From Manduca sexta (taxonomy: Eukaryota; Arthropoda; Insecta; Lepidoptera; Sphingidae): 64,000 nucleotides of DNA. A model generated the notes under the pieces. It was not told where the DNA came from and did not search any database. It worked only from the letters and a program-made list of their open reading frames with translations. This document shows positions 13,606-25,237 of this stretch, piece by piece. Each line of letters begins with the position of its first letter. The first letter of the stretch is position 1. The translations under genes were made by a program, and so were the position numbers. The stretch is from assembly GCF_014839805.1 (NCBI RefSeq), contig NC_051126.1:8936609-9000608 (forward strand), given 5' to 3'.

Positions 13606-16600
13606 CTAACATTTGCTTAGCAAAATGTTCTACTTTCATCACTTGCACCACAAAATCAACGCAATTTAAGACGCCTTGCCGTACTTAAGTCTTGACCGCG
13701 AAGCGCGCTTAACTCATCCGAGTTGAGCTCTATAAACCATAACTTAAGGGCACAAAGAGCGATATGTGATAAATGTAAAGGCACGGGCGCTCATTCACGC
13801 GATCTAGACATTGTTAGTTGAATTGTAAGCGATAGCGGTGGGAAGCTTTGTGCTATCGCGTAAGAACACGATGTTTTTTATTTATTAATCTAATTGTCAA
13901 AGTTTACTGATTTTTTCTTGGGGTGTGGAGAACGAATTAACTATATGTACTGTAGCATCAGTTGGTGTATTCACGTGCGTATAGTTAAGTTGTCTGCAGT
14001 CTGCTTATCGACATTATTTGTTGTATATAGAACGACGAGATGTGTAAATGTTGAAATAATAGTATTTGTACAAGTATAGTTAACAAAGACTTGACCATTC
14101 TCATGTTTTTGTTGGAAAGACAATCTTAATAATTGGAATAGTGTATATAGAATTAGGTTTATATACCTCTCGTACAAAAGATTTAGATAAATTTATGAGT
14201 ATCAGTCACTATAATTATGGTCATGACTTATTATCAACATTTGAAAAGCTGGTTTGGTTATAATATCCAGATTGTGTATACGTAGAATATTAATAAAAGT
14301 AGCCTTTATGGGGCACTTATATTTCTTATAATTCATTGGAAGATGTTGAGGTCCTATTTCATGATACAATTTTTAAAGCATTTAGTGTTAAATTTGGAAT
14401 CTATTGTGAGATCTTGCGTGGTGCGATCACATGATTGCTTCAACTGAAACCAACTGGGGTCGTAAAACACAAGATATTTGTTTCTTAACTTGTCATGTTT
14501 ATTTTGCGAAATACATGTATGTTCGTATACATATGTTGATATAGTAATAAGTTGTGACTTATTCTTAAGTGAATATATTTTATGGAAGTACTATACTATT
14601 TATGCATCTCGTCATTTTATGGGTATATCAACATAGCCTTCACCTTAAAAAACTATGAAGGCACTCTTCATAATTTTTGTCAACATTTTCTTTGCACAAA
14701 AGGGTAGCTTAAATTAAGTTGTATAAGAATAAAGGTTGGTGAAAACCTCGATAAAATTCTCCTACACGAGTCTAAGAAGCAGATTGATTTAATATTTCCT
14801 AACTCATCAAAAAGGATAGGTATTATGGCGGCAATACCACTTATTTACTATACTACATTATCCATTTATGAAGTAAAATCTTCTAGTCACTATCTAACGC
14901 ATTGGCTTTCGATAACAGCCTCCTTCATCTACAAGAAGTCCAATTGTTTCCTTAGTCGTGGTTCTGCTGTGCACCTTACATGCATACCGCGGCCGACACG
15001 AGCCCGCCTCACGATCTGTCCTTGCAATATAACTCCGATAATTGACGTTAGCCACCCAGTCAGACTGATCCTGACAGGCAAAAGTGGTGTAAGTATAGTT
15101 TTGTATGAAAATTTACTTTTCTTTTAATTGTTTGATAGGGCAAATAGCGACGCATGTATACAAATGAAATTAGTTTCTTCAACAAAGAGTTAAACATTAA
15201 ATTATGATATAAAACATAACTATGACGAATGATAGTGATAAAATAAATATTTTCAACGCTCTTTCGCAAAACAGTGACTGAATAAGTGGCTTGTGTCTTT
15301 GATGGCGTCGAAATAATATTATAATTCTATTTGCATGTTTTAGATCAATCTGGCTCATGTTACAATTAAAATTTCATTGTGTTGCATTCATATACTACTC
15401 CATGTCGTAATTTAATTAAAAATGTCATATCTTCGCCATTAAATCAATAATAGCGAGTTAGTAATAAAAAAGTCCATAATTTTAAATTACACGGGTTGTT
15501 GTATTTGCTCGCGGTGCGCGGATGGCATCATACCTGTCTCTATAATTCAGCGGACGCGTGCGGTAACTTTCCTATGATAATTTAATTGTTGTGCGTGCAT
15601 TACAAAACGTATTTATATCTATGGTCTATTTTGCTTGAGATTACCAGTAAGTAGAGGTGGCAACGTAAGCCGATTTTTTATTTTTTCGAATTAAAATATT
15701 TAGAGCATCTTGAAATTGCTCGAATAATTGTATACAATATCAATGGTAGATAATAATAGAATTGTATTTACTCAATAAGTAGATAATGTAGTCCATTATG
15801 TAGAGCGTCGACACGCATTTCGAAAGTTTACATGACTCTCTATATTTGTTTTGTCGATGCCGCAATTCAGGTAATTTTTTAATTAATTTAAAATTATTTA
15901 ATTCATGTATTATACTTAATTTGATTGATTGATAAACGTAATTAAATGACAACTGACTATAACGAGAGATAACGGACTTATCAGAAGGATTAACAAACAT
16001 TTTGTAACTGTCACTTGATACAGACTACAATAGCATCCTTAGAGCGCGCTAGTAGTTATAGACAACAAACATAAGGATTTATTTAGCATGAGTTTAATAA
16101 TTATAAACAATTGTTTGGATGCCATGTCTACCAGGGCAGGACGTCTAGTGAATAACGAAACAGAGTTCGTTTCGTATTGTGTGCGTTTCAATTAAGGGCT
16201 GTCTGTTTCGAATAAAATGTCGTTGAGGGATTTTTCCTCTCTTCCTTATGAATATGGAGTTGACAAGTAACCTTATCACCATCACATAAGATCTAATTTA
16301 AGTTTTACGACGGGCCTTCCTAGCAATAATTGGACGACGAGTGTTAATATTGGTTTTACCGAATTTACGACATGATATCGACGCTCGTGAGTATAGCATG
16401 TCACTTAACTTTCATGCGCTTTAAATAATAATGATTTGAGTAAATAAAAAAAAATGAGAGAAAATTGTTTCCAATTCGTGACAGCCCTACATCGATACCA
16501 GCGGCTTTACAAAGCGCGAGCTCAGGTCGTATCAAACGTTTATATATCGTGTACCTACTGAGCGTGTATATTATAACTTATATTACTACCTGCATTAGTA

Positions 16601-16998
16601 CAACTTATGGGGACAATAATGATACGTTACCACGAGTAATGATGCCTTTACGACATTAACTGGTCTGTTTTATTGGATTTTTACGACGTACAAATTGTAA
16701 AAAAAGCTGGTTATGTCGCGCGCTTAATGTGAAGCAAATTGAATGAGAGCGACAGTATGTAAGATTTATATCGACGTAACGTAAAATTTATATTTAAAAT
16801 TTTTACAATATTTTTTATATCATTAGTTGCTATTTTACATATTTATATAAATGTATATTGTATCGTGGATTTGAAATTAATGACGTCTTTTTCCATTGAC
16901 GCTAATTAATACACTCATAGAATTAACAATAAATGCAAGGAATATACGAATTGATTTTACATATTTGTCATGATTATATTTATTTCATTAAAGTGAAA
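13606..16998. other. gene-free DNA
   Basis: CpG-richer pieces at about 13670-13870 (GACCGCGAAGCGCGC, GATAGCGGTGG..CTATCGCG) and 15500-15570 (TCGCGGTGCGCGGATGG, GCGGACGCGTGCGG) could be regulatory. There are no coding exons. Confidence 0.5.
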
Positions 16999-17336
16999 TA
17001 ATAATAATAATAATATCAGCCCTGTATTATATATTTGCCCACTGCTAAGCACAGGCCTCCTCTACTACTGAGAGGGATTAGGCCTTAGTCCACCACGCTG
17101 GCCTAGTGCGGATTGGTAGACTTCACACACCTTCGAAATTCCTATAGAGAACTTCTCAGATGTGCAGGTTTCTTCACGATGTTTTCCTTCACCGTTAAAG
17201 CGAACGATAAATTCACAAAGAATACACACATGATTTTTTAGAAAAGTCAGAGGTGTGTGCCCTTGGGATTTGAACCTGCGGACATTCGTCTCGGCAGTCC
17301 GTTCCACACCCAACTAGGCTATCGCCGCTATATATA
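16999..17336 (-). mobile_element. full-length tRNA-derived SINE, first family, with target duplication
   Basis: The right end carries the tRNA-like head on the minus strand (GCGGCGATAGCCTAGTTGGG, B-box GGTTCAAATCC). The left end carries the (ATT)n tail. The flanks share TAAAGTGAAA (16989-16998 and 17337-17346), a clean duplication that fixes both ends. It is the best reference copy of this family here. Confidence 0.85.
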
Positions 17337-20300
17337 TAAAGTGAAAGCAAAGGTTTATTTATGAAATAAAAATAATTTATTCAAAGTTTAAATAAAAACT
17401 GGCGTTTTTATTCCAACAATTCTAAATGGAACCTGTGGGATAAACACAGTCACTTTAAAAATAATATGTAGAGCCTCAATTAAGCAGATTAATTATAGCT
17501 TACAATAATGGTTAATTATTGCCTTAAAAGTTACCCGCCTGAACTTTGAATAAGCTAAACTTTTAGGCAATTCTCGCCCGTATTGATATTAATATGTATA
17601 CGAATCTTTTGTACGTGACTTACGAAGCAGATTGTGTTTTACGGATTTGATATTAAAAAAACGAATAATATTAGCAACATATCCTCAGGATTATTTTGAG
17701 CAATAATTGATCCGTCCAAATGAGGCTTTAAACATCAATTATAATTCACATTTCAACATCAATGATGTATAATTCCAATTTCAAAATTGACGTAATTATG
17801 GAATAATTATGTTATGAGTTATGACAGTGGCTAAATTGACACGTTCGTGTTGGCAGACATGACATTTTTTCCTATCCTGTTTGACATTTTGTATGTTATT
17901 ACTAAATAGTGGCACAGACAGACAGTTTTATCGTATGAATACATCCGATTTCTGGCAAATAAAGAAATAATGTTGCAGATCGGTACACAACGGCGTGAGA
18001 TAACGTTGTCCGCCGCATTGATGACAGCTGTCAGGAACATGTAACCACACTAATAACGAGTTATCTACCGCCTGTGCTACTTTGGCCGCTTTGGTGAAGT
18101 TAAATCGCTTAAGAACAAACATTTTAGAGTTATGAAAATTGGCTTTAAACTGATTGCTAAAAGTGTAATACATGCAAACGAAAATAATGCAAATTAATGT
18201 ATAATTGAATTTTTAGTTTTGAATCGATTGAGGAAGTGGTCGTAACTATTTGTGAGATTCGTGAACATATAGTTTATTCAATTTAAAATATTATTTTTAC
18301 CAAAAGATTTCTCACTGATCTATATTTTATATCGAGAAAAAAATACAGTCCTAAATAAAAAAATTTTTTTGAATCTGTTTTCATGATCTACAAAATCATA
18401 ATTTAGTTTAGGTGTAATACCGAAGTGCAAGTACAGTAATCGATATATTTTGCAATTATTGTTTGTGAATGTACTAGAACATCTCGTTGGAAATATCCAC
18501 AATCTACCTCGAGGCGTTCTCTCTAGAGTAACCTTAAAATTTTATTGTTATAACTATTGGAACACAGCAAATCGCAATGCTTTGTGCAGTCGTTTGGTGA
18601 ACCGCATAATTGCGCATTGCTTTTAACTTTAAAATACTTTGAATACTTACTAAACACTCCACGAAGTTTAAGATCACGACGCATAAAATTGCTCACTAAA
18701 ATTTTGTAATAGATAGAGGGTTTTCATTACTTAAATAAATTTTATTGGCTGATTAACTCTTCTACTGCTCTTCCAGTCTAAAATTAGGAGAAATGATGTT
18801 TTAATTTTATTAAACAACGTCAAAAAATATGACATAGTTTTATCAGTTGTAATTATACCTGACGATTTAAAATGAACCCTAACATAATTTCAATTCTAAA
18901 ATCGAACGTTAGTGGTAATTTTTAAATATTAAAACTATTTGAACCCAGGTCCTTTGACCTTTTTGGGTTTATTCCAGATCTTATGAAAATGACATGTTAA
19001 TTTTATATACAACGTAGCCATATTTTGTTTTTTTACAAATAAATATAAATTGAAAAGAATTTTAAAGCAGGCATAATAAATTATCGTGATTCGAATTATT
19101 TTTCTTACATATAAAAGCAAAGAACGATCCTACTTGTTAAGGAAAAATTTATACAATATTTATGTGAATAGGGTTTGCGTGTAATTTCTTTGTGCGTTTG
19201 ATGGTACACAGTCTGTTTAACTTTGTTTTTTATCCGTCATAATAATGTAAAACAATTAAAAATTGTTTGTAATCTAACATCGTAACATAGCTGTTTATAA
19301 AATTATGCTTTTTTGAGTTTCTGTCTTGTTTTGATGTGGTATTATTAAAAGGTTATCAGACATCTATAAGAGCAAACTGATAACTATAAAACAGCAAAAT
19401 TATCATTTGATATCCCAAGATAGTGATAAGATACTGACATACACTTACTTTTATATCTTTGTTGAATATAATATAAGGTTAGCACGAAACGGCTTGGTGT
19501 AACCAATCTAGCGTATACAGAATAAACATTGTAAAGAATACTTTAAATACGCTTTTAATTTGCTGTAAACGTGACTTGGATATTGTTATGTACACAATAT
19601 ATACAATTAATGAAGGGACAAATTACAAGTACATTAAATGACATATCTAACAAAATACAGGTGCTCTAAGTTTTACTTAGATTCTGCCTAAGTAATGTTG
19701 ATAGAATTCTGCGCACTCAGTAAGTAGAGTAAATATTATGGAGATCACACAGGGTTTATTTTTTACATGAATCCCAAAAAATGAAAAAATATTTTTTTTA
19801 CTGATCTCGATAAGTTGGTAATGACAACAAAGTTGAATAGTCTCCACCGAGATATATTTTTTACATGAGACAAAAGATTGGTCGTACATTGAAATAGTCT
19901 TGTTGCGTATGATTTGGGTCAAACGCTAAATCGTAGATAATCACTTGCGAAGTTGCGATACGATTGCGAACCGCCCTGTCATTTACGGACGTAACAATTT
20001 AAGACTATAAAATGTAAGGTCAAATCGATCTAAGGTAAAGTGAAGACAAAACGTTATAAATACAATTTGTATATAATTGTTCGATAACTGAGTTGCTTGT
20101 CGATTAAGATAATTTATATGCTCGTAATCTTTTTACCTCATAACGATTATATTTATGGTTAAATTGTTTTATCTATTAAAGGTTATCGGAGGATCGACAT
20201 ATCGGATGCGCACACGCATTAAAGCTGTGTGACGTCACAAAGCAAAAATTAAAGGCGGCAATGTCGCGTGAGCCTGAGTCCTGCTACATGCAGCACGAGC

Positions 20301-20734
20301 TTATAGAGTAAGATATACAGTATGTTCTATAACGGATAGTATCGCAGGGCTACGTGATCCCCTATTTACGTATTGTTAAGTCAATTGAGAGTGTTCCAAA
20401 ATTAACAACTAAACCATAGTGAGTACACAAGAGTGCATTGAACCAAGTATGAGACTTTAATAGCTAAATAACCCGTAATATCGCTTTGTTGAGTAAGGTA
20501 CCAGTCAATGAATGAAATTAGTATATTACGAATAATTTTGTGTAGTAAAAAGGTCCCCCAATGAAGGTCTTCCTGAAGAATAAATTATACACAGTTAGTA
20601 CGGCAGACATCTACAATCACGTTGCGGACAGCTGCTAATGTAACTGTCTTGGGATACCTTTGATTAATTATTTCCTAAATATCATAATATTAATTTGCTA
20701 GCAACATAAATCTTAGTGTAACATGTTTGTAACA

Positions 20735-20885
20735 AGTCATTGAGTCGTCGACGTCAGCGGGGGACATCGCAATAAGGCGGTTGGCTAATTTATTCCCTCA
20801 TTGTGGGCGCATCCGAGGACCATTCAAACGGCTGCGCCCGCGCACACAATAAATACGTCCGCGTTTAACTTGACAGACCAACAGT
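20735..20885. promoter_or_regulatory. CpG-rich non-coding block
   Basis: TCGTCGACGTCAGCGGGGGA, then GGCGCATCCGAGGACC and GCTGCGCCCGCGCACAC, then ACAATAAATACGTCCGCG, all in AT-rich surroundings with no open frame. It resembles a conserved regulatory element, about 4 kb past the cortex 3' end. Confidence 0.3.
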
Positions 20886-21229
20886 TTTGTGCCTTAATAA
20901 GATATAATATTTTTACTAGTTTTTTTATTCATATGCTATTTATTATTAAGTAACAAACTGGTAGTGGAAAGATAAGTAATTAACTGCTATAAGGGCGCAA
21001 AGTTTCGGAATACAATCTAGTTTTATGTTTGTATATTTTATATTTTTTATAGTTTTTGATTGTAATCTGTTTTGCGTCTTAATTTAATAAATAATAAATA
21101 AAGATATTGTAGTTAATTGTTAGAAATAAAATCATAACGCCCTTCTGTGATCGCTGGTTTTGGCACTTGTTTTTATTGACGCCATTGCCTTTGTAGTCAT
21201 TATGAGACGTAGCATCTAATGCCATAAAT

Positions 21230-21252
21230 AAGCAATATTATGAATATTGCTT
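21230..21252. other. short perfect palindrome
   Basis: AAGCAATATT and AATATTGCTT around a 3-nt centre, in a wider imperfect symmetry (GCCATAAAT..ATGGC). Function unknown. Confidence 0.4.
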
Positions 21253-22289
21253 AAATAAAGTCATGGCGTTTAAACTATCAATCGCTATTCGTGCCTTGTT
21301 TTTAAAAGAGAAGAACCTAAATATACCCTAAATAACCTAAATATGATTCACTTACTTGACGTAAATATTATGTGTCTTATTTAGAGCCTAGAGGTAGAGA
21401 CGAATTTTTATTTTTCTAAGTATAGGCCAATGAAATTGCCGAATCACTTCTCCCCGCCAAATCCGACACTTTCTTGAGGATGTAATCGATCTAATATCTT
21501 GTAATACATTATTGCATATCCCCTATTTCGTGGTATTTTTCTTGGGACGACAATATGACGATTCAACCATTCTAAACTAGTGTAGAGGCTATAAAGCAAT
21601 TCTTTAAAAAGCACAGAAAGATGTGCGTTATAAAAAAGTAACCTCGTAAAATACCTTTTAGCATTTTATTGAAACTCTAATGTTGAAATTAATAAGTTAT
21701 TTGATGTATTGGCGCTCAATTTACCTGCAAGTGTTAGTCAGTATTTTGCGCTACGTTCACTTAAAAACTGATTATTCAAATCTGGTAAAGCTGTCAGTAA
21801 AAGTTGTTAATAAAATAGGATAATAAATTCCAATTAAATTCTAATAGTTACTTGCCTTAGAGGGTAATTTATTTGTCAGGTTTGTTTTATCTTTCCTGAA
21901 GAAATAAACGTAAAACGTAAAATAAGTGCACATTTACGCAGAATTATATAAAATGAATAAATTACGAGGTATCGTAAATCGAACAAACTTCATACATGTG
22001 ACAACAAAATAGTTGTAAAAGTAATATTTATTGGGTATGTAGACACATACAGATACAATTCAGATGAATTTGTGATTTTAAATTACTGATAAAAGGATGT
22101 TATTTAGATTTGAATGCTTGTATTATATTCTATTTAATGTAGGCTTTTGTTAATAGAGTAAGGGTCTGTGTTACAACTTTTGAGTAAATGCAATTCGTCA
22201 CATACATGTATAAGCAGACCAAATACAAAAGTCACGCGTTAATCTATGTTTTAAAATTAATGGTAATAAGATGAGTACAATCAACATTA

Positions 22290-22441
22290 CAGTGGCGAAG
22301 GGTGAAATTTTCTGAAAGGGAACACGAGAAAACATAGTAAAGGTACTAATATGCATGGAGTCGCCTTCAAATCGCTTTAATAACACATTTTACATCAATT
22401 ATGAGAGGGAAGCCGGCAGGAATCGGGTTATATGGGCACTG
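22290..22441. mobile_element. hAT-type MITE, copy 1
   Basis: Left end CAGTGGCGAAGGGTGAAATT, then a spacer, then AGGGAAGCCGGCAGGAATCG and right end GGGCACTG. About 150 bp with no coding capacity. Same family as 41427 and 51934. Confidence 0.7.
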
Positions 22442-22599
22442 TTACATTCGCTATTGAATACGATAACTGTATAATAACATTTCCTTGAAACTTGTGAAAC
22501 AAGCCCTTAGTATATAATATACTTATATATCTTCTTAGGGATAGTTAAGTCCTTAGTGCTTTGGTATGTTTATCTGGGTTTAATTTTATACGGTGAGCC

Positions 22600-22880
22600 C
22601 ATTGCAGGTTCTTACTAAGACGAAGAAAGAAAACAATTCCCTTCCGCCGCCGGTAGAGCGAATGTTGAGGGGCAACGCACCCATTTGATTAGTCAATAGT
22701 TCTAACCAGGACCCGTGCCGAGATGGCTTTCTACAATCTTTAAGCTAATAGAAAACAAACAAAAAATACGGGAATGACATATCCTATCGACATGTCTCTC
22801 GCTAGGATATGTCATTCTCATACATAACATTAACGTCAATTATTGTAAAAAGGGATCTTTTCTACGGCCCCAGTACACTA
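22600..22880. repeat. interspersed repeat with internal long palindrome
   Basis: Includes TTCCGCCGCCGGTAGAGCG, TTTCTACAATCTTTAAGCTA and a perfect hairpin at 22772-22817 (arms GAATGACATATCCTA and TAGGATATGTCATTC, 16-nt loop). Related sequence in the same order is at 58685-58865, which shows it is a dispersed element. Confidence 0.6.
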
Positions 22881-23259
22881 AAAGTAGCCTACGCTAGCCT
22901 TTATATATATTATATATTTCAAATTCATTACTATGATTATATTATAATATCTAACTAGGGAATTACAATTACTTTCGATATTACATATATTATAGATATT
23001 AAACATCATAATGATGTAGTTAGCGACGAATGATCAATACAATGGCGCATAGTTAGAACGGCTTTTGTTTTCATAACGTGACGTAGTATCGATATCATTA
23101 GGACGCGACGCGACGTCTAAATTTGATTTTGTTATAGGACACCAAAATGCTTTGCTCAATTCGCGGAAATATTCATTGCCAATCGAATCCAAGTTTATAA
23201 ATCGAACCGCAAATTAAATATTAATCGGAACCGTAGCATCTACACCATAGCTCATAAAT

Positions 23260-23460
23260 AGTGGTTGTCGATCGCCGTGTTCACACCGTATAAGTTATTC
23301 AATCGGTCGGTAAATCAACGCGGCCGCGTGTGCCATTGTGTGCACATTGTGCGGTGTGCCGACAGCCGGGTGCCGGTCCTACTTCGGTTTGTAAATAATT
23401 TACTGTATCAAACTCTTACTTCTTCGTACATCACTTCACCCCGTTGAGTGAACGGTCAGC
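23260..23460. promoter_or_regulatory. CpG-rich non-coding block
   Basis: GGTTGTCGATCGCCGTGTTC, CAACGCGGCCGCGTGTGCC, GCCGACAGCCGGGTGCCGG. It lies 1.6 kb downstream of the cortex stop, immediately before an unexplained open frame on the other strand. A regulatory role is inference from composition only. Confidence 0.22.
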
Positions 23461-23507
23461 GTCTATTTACTATTTATGGCTCAAGTATTGTAAAGAGTGT
23501 TGGTATG

Positions 23508-23774
23508 TCACACGACGTTCCGGCGAATTCGGATGCATTCTCGACTCCCGGAACCGTCCCACGCGCGCAGAAGCAGGCTACCACAATGTTTAGTTGATGT
23601 GCCGGTATAAAAGTAGTAGAGACCCGAGTCCCGATTCAGAGGGCCTTTAGATGACATTTGGGTCGGAAGGACGATGAGTTCGACATAACCATTCTTCCTC
23701 TTCCCAGATACAAGAAAGGCATCCATAAAATATTTTTTTCTTGCGGGATAAAAAAATGCCACATGATTAAATAT
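23508..23774 (-). other. unexplained coding-like open frame
   Basis: About 88 codons open on the minus strand with a protein-like composition (HVAFFYPARKKYFMDAFLV, GYVELIVLPTQMSS, NRDSGLYYFYTGTSTKH, LRAWDGSGSREC). It has no start codon in good context; an in-frame TAA bounds it upstream and a stop downstream. The Tyr/Gly/Asp-rich strands look like a real protein domain more than random AT-rich DNA. I do not recognise the family. It could be a fragment of a captured gene, a transposon ORF or a separate small exon. Confidence 0.3.
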
Positions 23775-23804
23775 AGATTATAATTAAGTCACACATTTTT
23801 CTCA

Positions 23805-23880
23805 CGCAATCAACTGCAAAGGGTTAGGCAGAGGCGTAACTCTTATGACTTGCAAATGCAAGTCAAATGTGCCAATAAGT
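23805..23880 (-). repeat. SINE tail fragment
   Basis: GGGTTAGGCAGAGGCGTAAC resembles the tail of the SINE at 12698 (GGGGTAGGCAGAAGCGCAAC). The rest of the element is absent. Confidence 0.45.
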
Positions 23881-25019
23881 TTATTTTAGACGTTCTATTC
23901 ATAGAGATATCCTATTATAGGTATGTTTAGACCTAGTATAACAAGCAAAAGTTCAATTTTGGAAAATTATATCCAATTATTTAATTAAAAGGCTAAGCGC
24001 GTGACCACATTATTTTATAATGCGATTGAGGTACGAAATAATATGATATTCTCATCAAACAAAGTTGAATTCTATTTTTTATGAGTTTAAATAATACCTG
24101 CAAGCATAGCGAATTAAATTATATTTATCTAATCAGCATATTATATCATTAATTGTTTAAGTCATTTTCTGTATTTTTTTAATTTAATTTCTTAATCCAT
24201 TGTTTCAAAAAGCGAAGTAGAGAACATAGCGGCATGGTCTTAATTCATAATAATATTTCACAGTTGTAATGGACAATTGAAAATAATCCATTATGACCAA
24301 CACGCCAGTGTCACTCAGCCGTGTAAGTTTTTCCAAACGGTTTCACACGTAACAGCAAACTGTAGGTCTGTTTGTTTATCTGTAATAGCGTATTTCATCT
24401 TATTTTTTTTGTTGCTGTTACTAACGAGTTAATCAGTTATGTAAATACTAATTTAAAATAGTATATATGTTATTAAGTAAGTAGTGTTAAAAATTACGAA
24501 CCATTATTGTTGATTACTAAGAAGAATAGTAAAAGTAATAAATAGTTCATTTTTACATGAGTATTATTTGGTAAATGGAATAATTGTTTAAAAATAATGT
24601 ACGCTAAGTGCAACAATAGTTATAGTCATTCAATGTCGCATATGTAGGGAATTATTAACAACAATCCATAATTGTGATAAATTTAAAACTATTAATCACA
24701 CTTACCGTAACATATATATACAATTAGATACAATAATACGCAAAGATAAGTATTTAAATTAAAAGTGACAGTCAAATAATAGAAATATGGATGCAAGTTA
24801 TGAAACGCGACGCCACCATCAATACACTCTGGTGACGAGACTTGCTTGTAAGACAAGCAGCAAGAAATATATGTGAAAGCTAAGATCAAAAGGGGTATTA
24901 GTGATAACCTTGATCTTCCGACAAGAAACCATTTGAACCAACAGATCTATGGGCAAATAGGAATGTTCATATAAACTTGCCAATGAAAAGTGCATTCAAA
25001 TATCAAAATAGCAATAAAA

Positions 25020-25025
25020 TTTATT
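25020..25025 (-). terminator. cortex polyadenylation signal
   Basis: AATAAA on the minus strand about 70 nt after the cortex stop codon, within ATAAATAAATTTT. It implies a very short 3' UTR with cleavage near 25000. Other AATAAA motifs occur by chance in such AT-rich DNA, so this is the nearest good candidate only. Confidence 0.5.
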
Positions 25026-25094
25026 TATACAAACAATTCAATAGAAATAAATGTACATCCAGCATAACAAATTCATGATCATAATATGAATATT

Positions 25095-25237
25095 TCATCT
25101 GAGAGAGACACCATGCGTGACCATGTCCAAGTACGCAGGAAGGGAGGAGAATCTTTTGGACATGGTGTTTTTCTTTTTTGCGTTGTCTTCTGGCAAAAAG
25201 TTCCATATTATAAGGTCTTCTTCCGCAGTTGCTGTTG
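25095..25237 (-). CDS. cort: cortex exon 9 (C-terminal)
   Basis: 143 nt, with acceptor acttctag and stop TGA at 25097-25095. It encodes ATATAEEDLIIWNF, the last WD40 strand (family form ATAGADETLRIW), then a lysine-rich tail ending VSLR. The end position matches the C-terminal Ile-Arg tail that Cdc20-type activators use to bind the APC/C; here Leu replaces Ile. Confidence 0.93.

Larger units (their letters stand above)
17347..22289. other. gene-free DNA 3' of cortex
   Basis: AT-rich, with the CpG block at 20735-20885 as the main exception. 20200-20300 also has a smaller CpG patch (GGCGGCAATGTCGCGTGAGC). No transposon ORFs. Confidence 0.55.

Noticed and set aside
17280..17330. tRNA gene on the minus strand
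   Set aside because: Box A/B-like motifs are present, but no cloverleaf forms and the sequence is the head of a SINE with target duplication.
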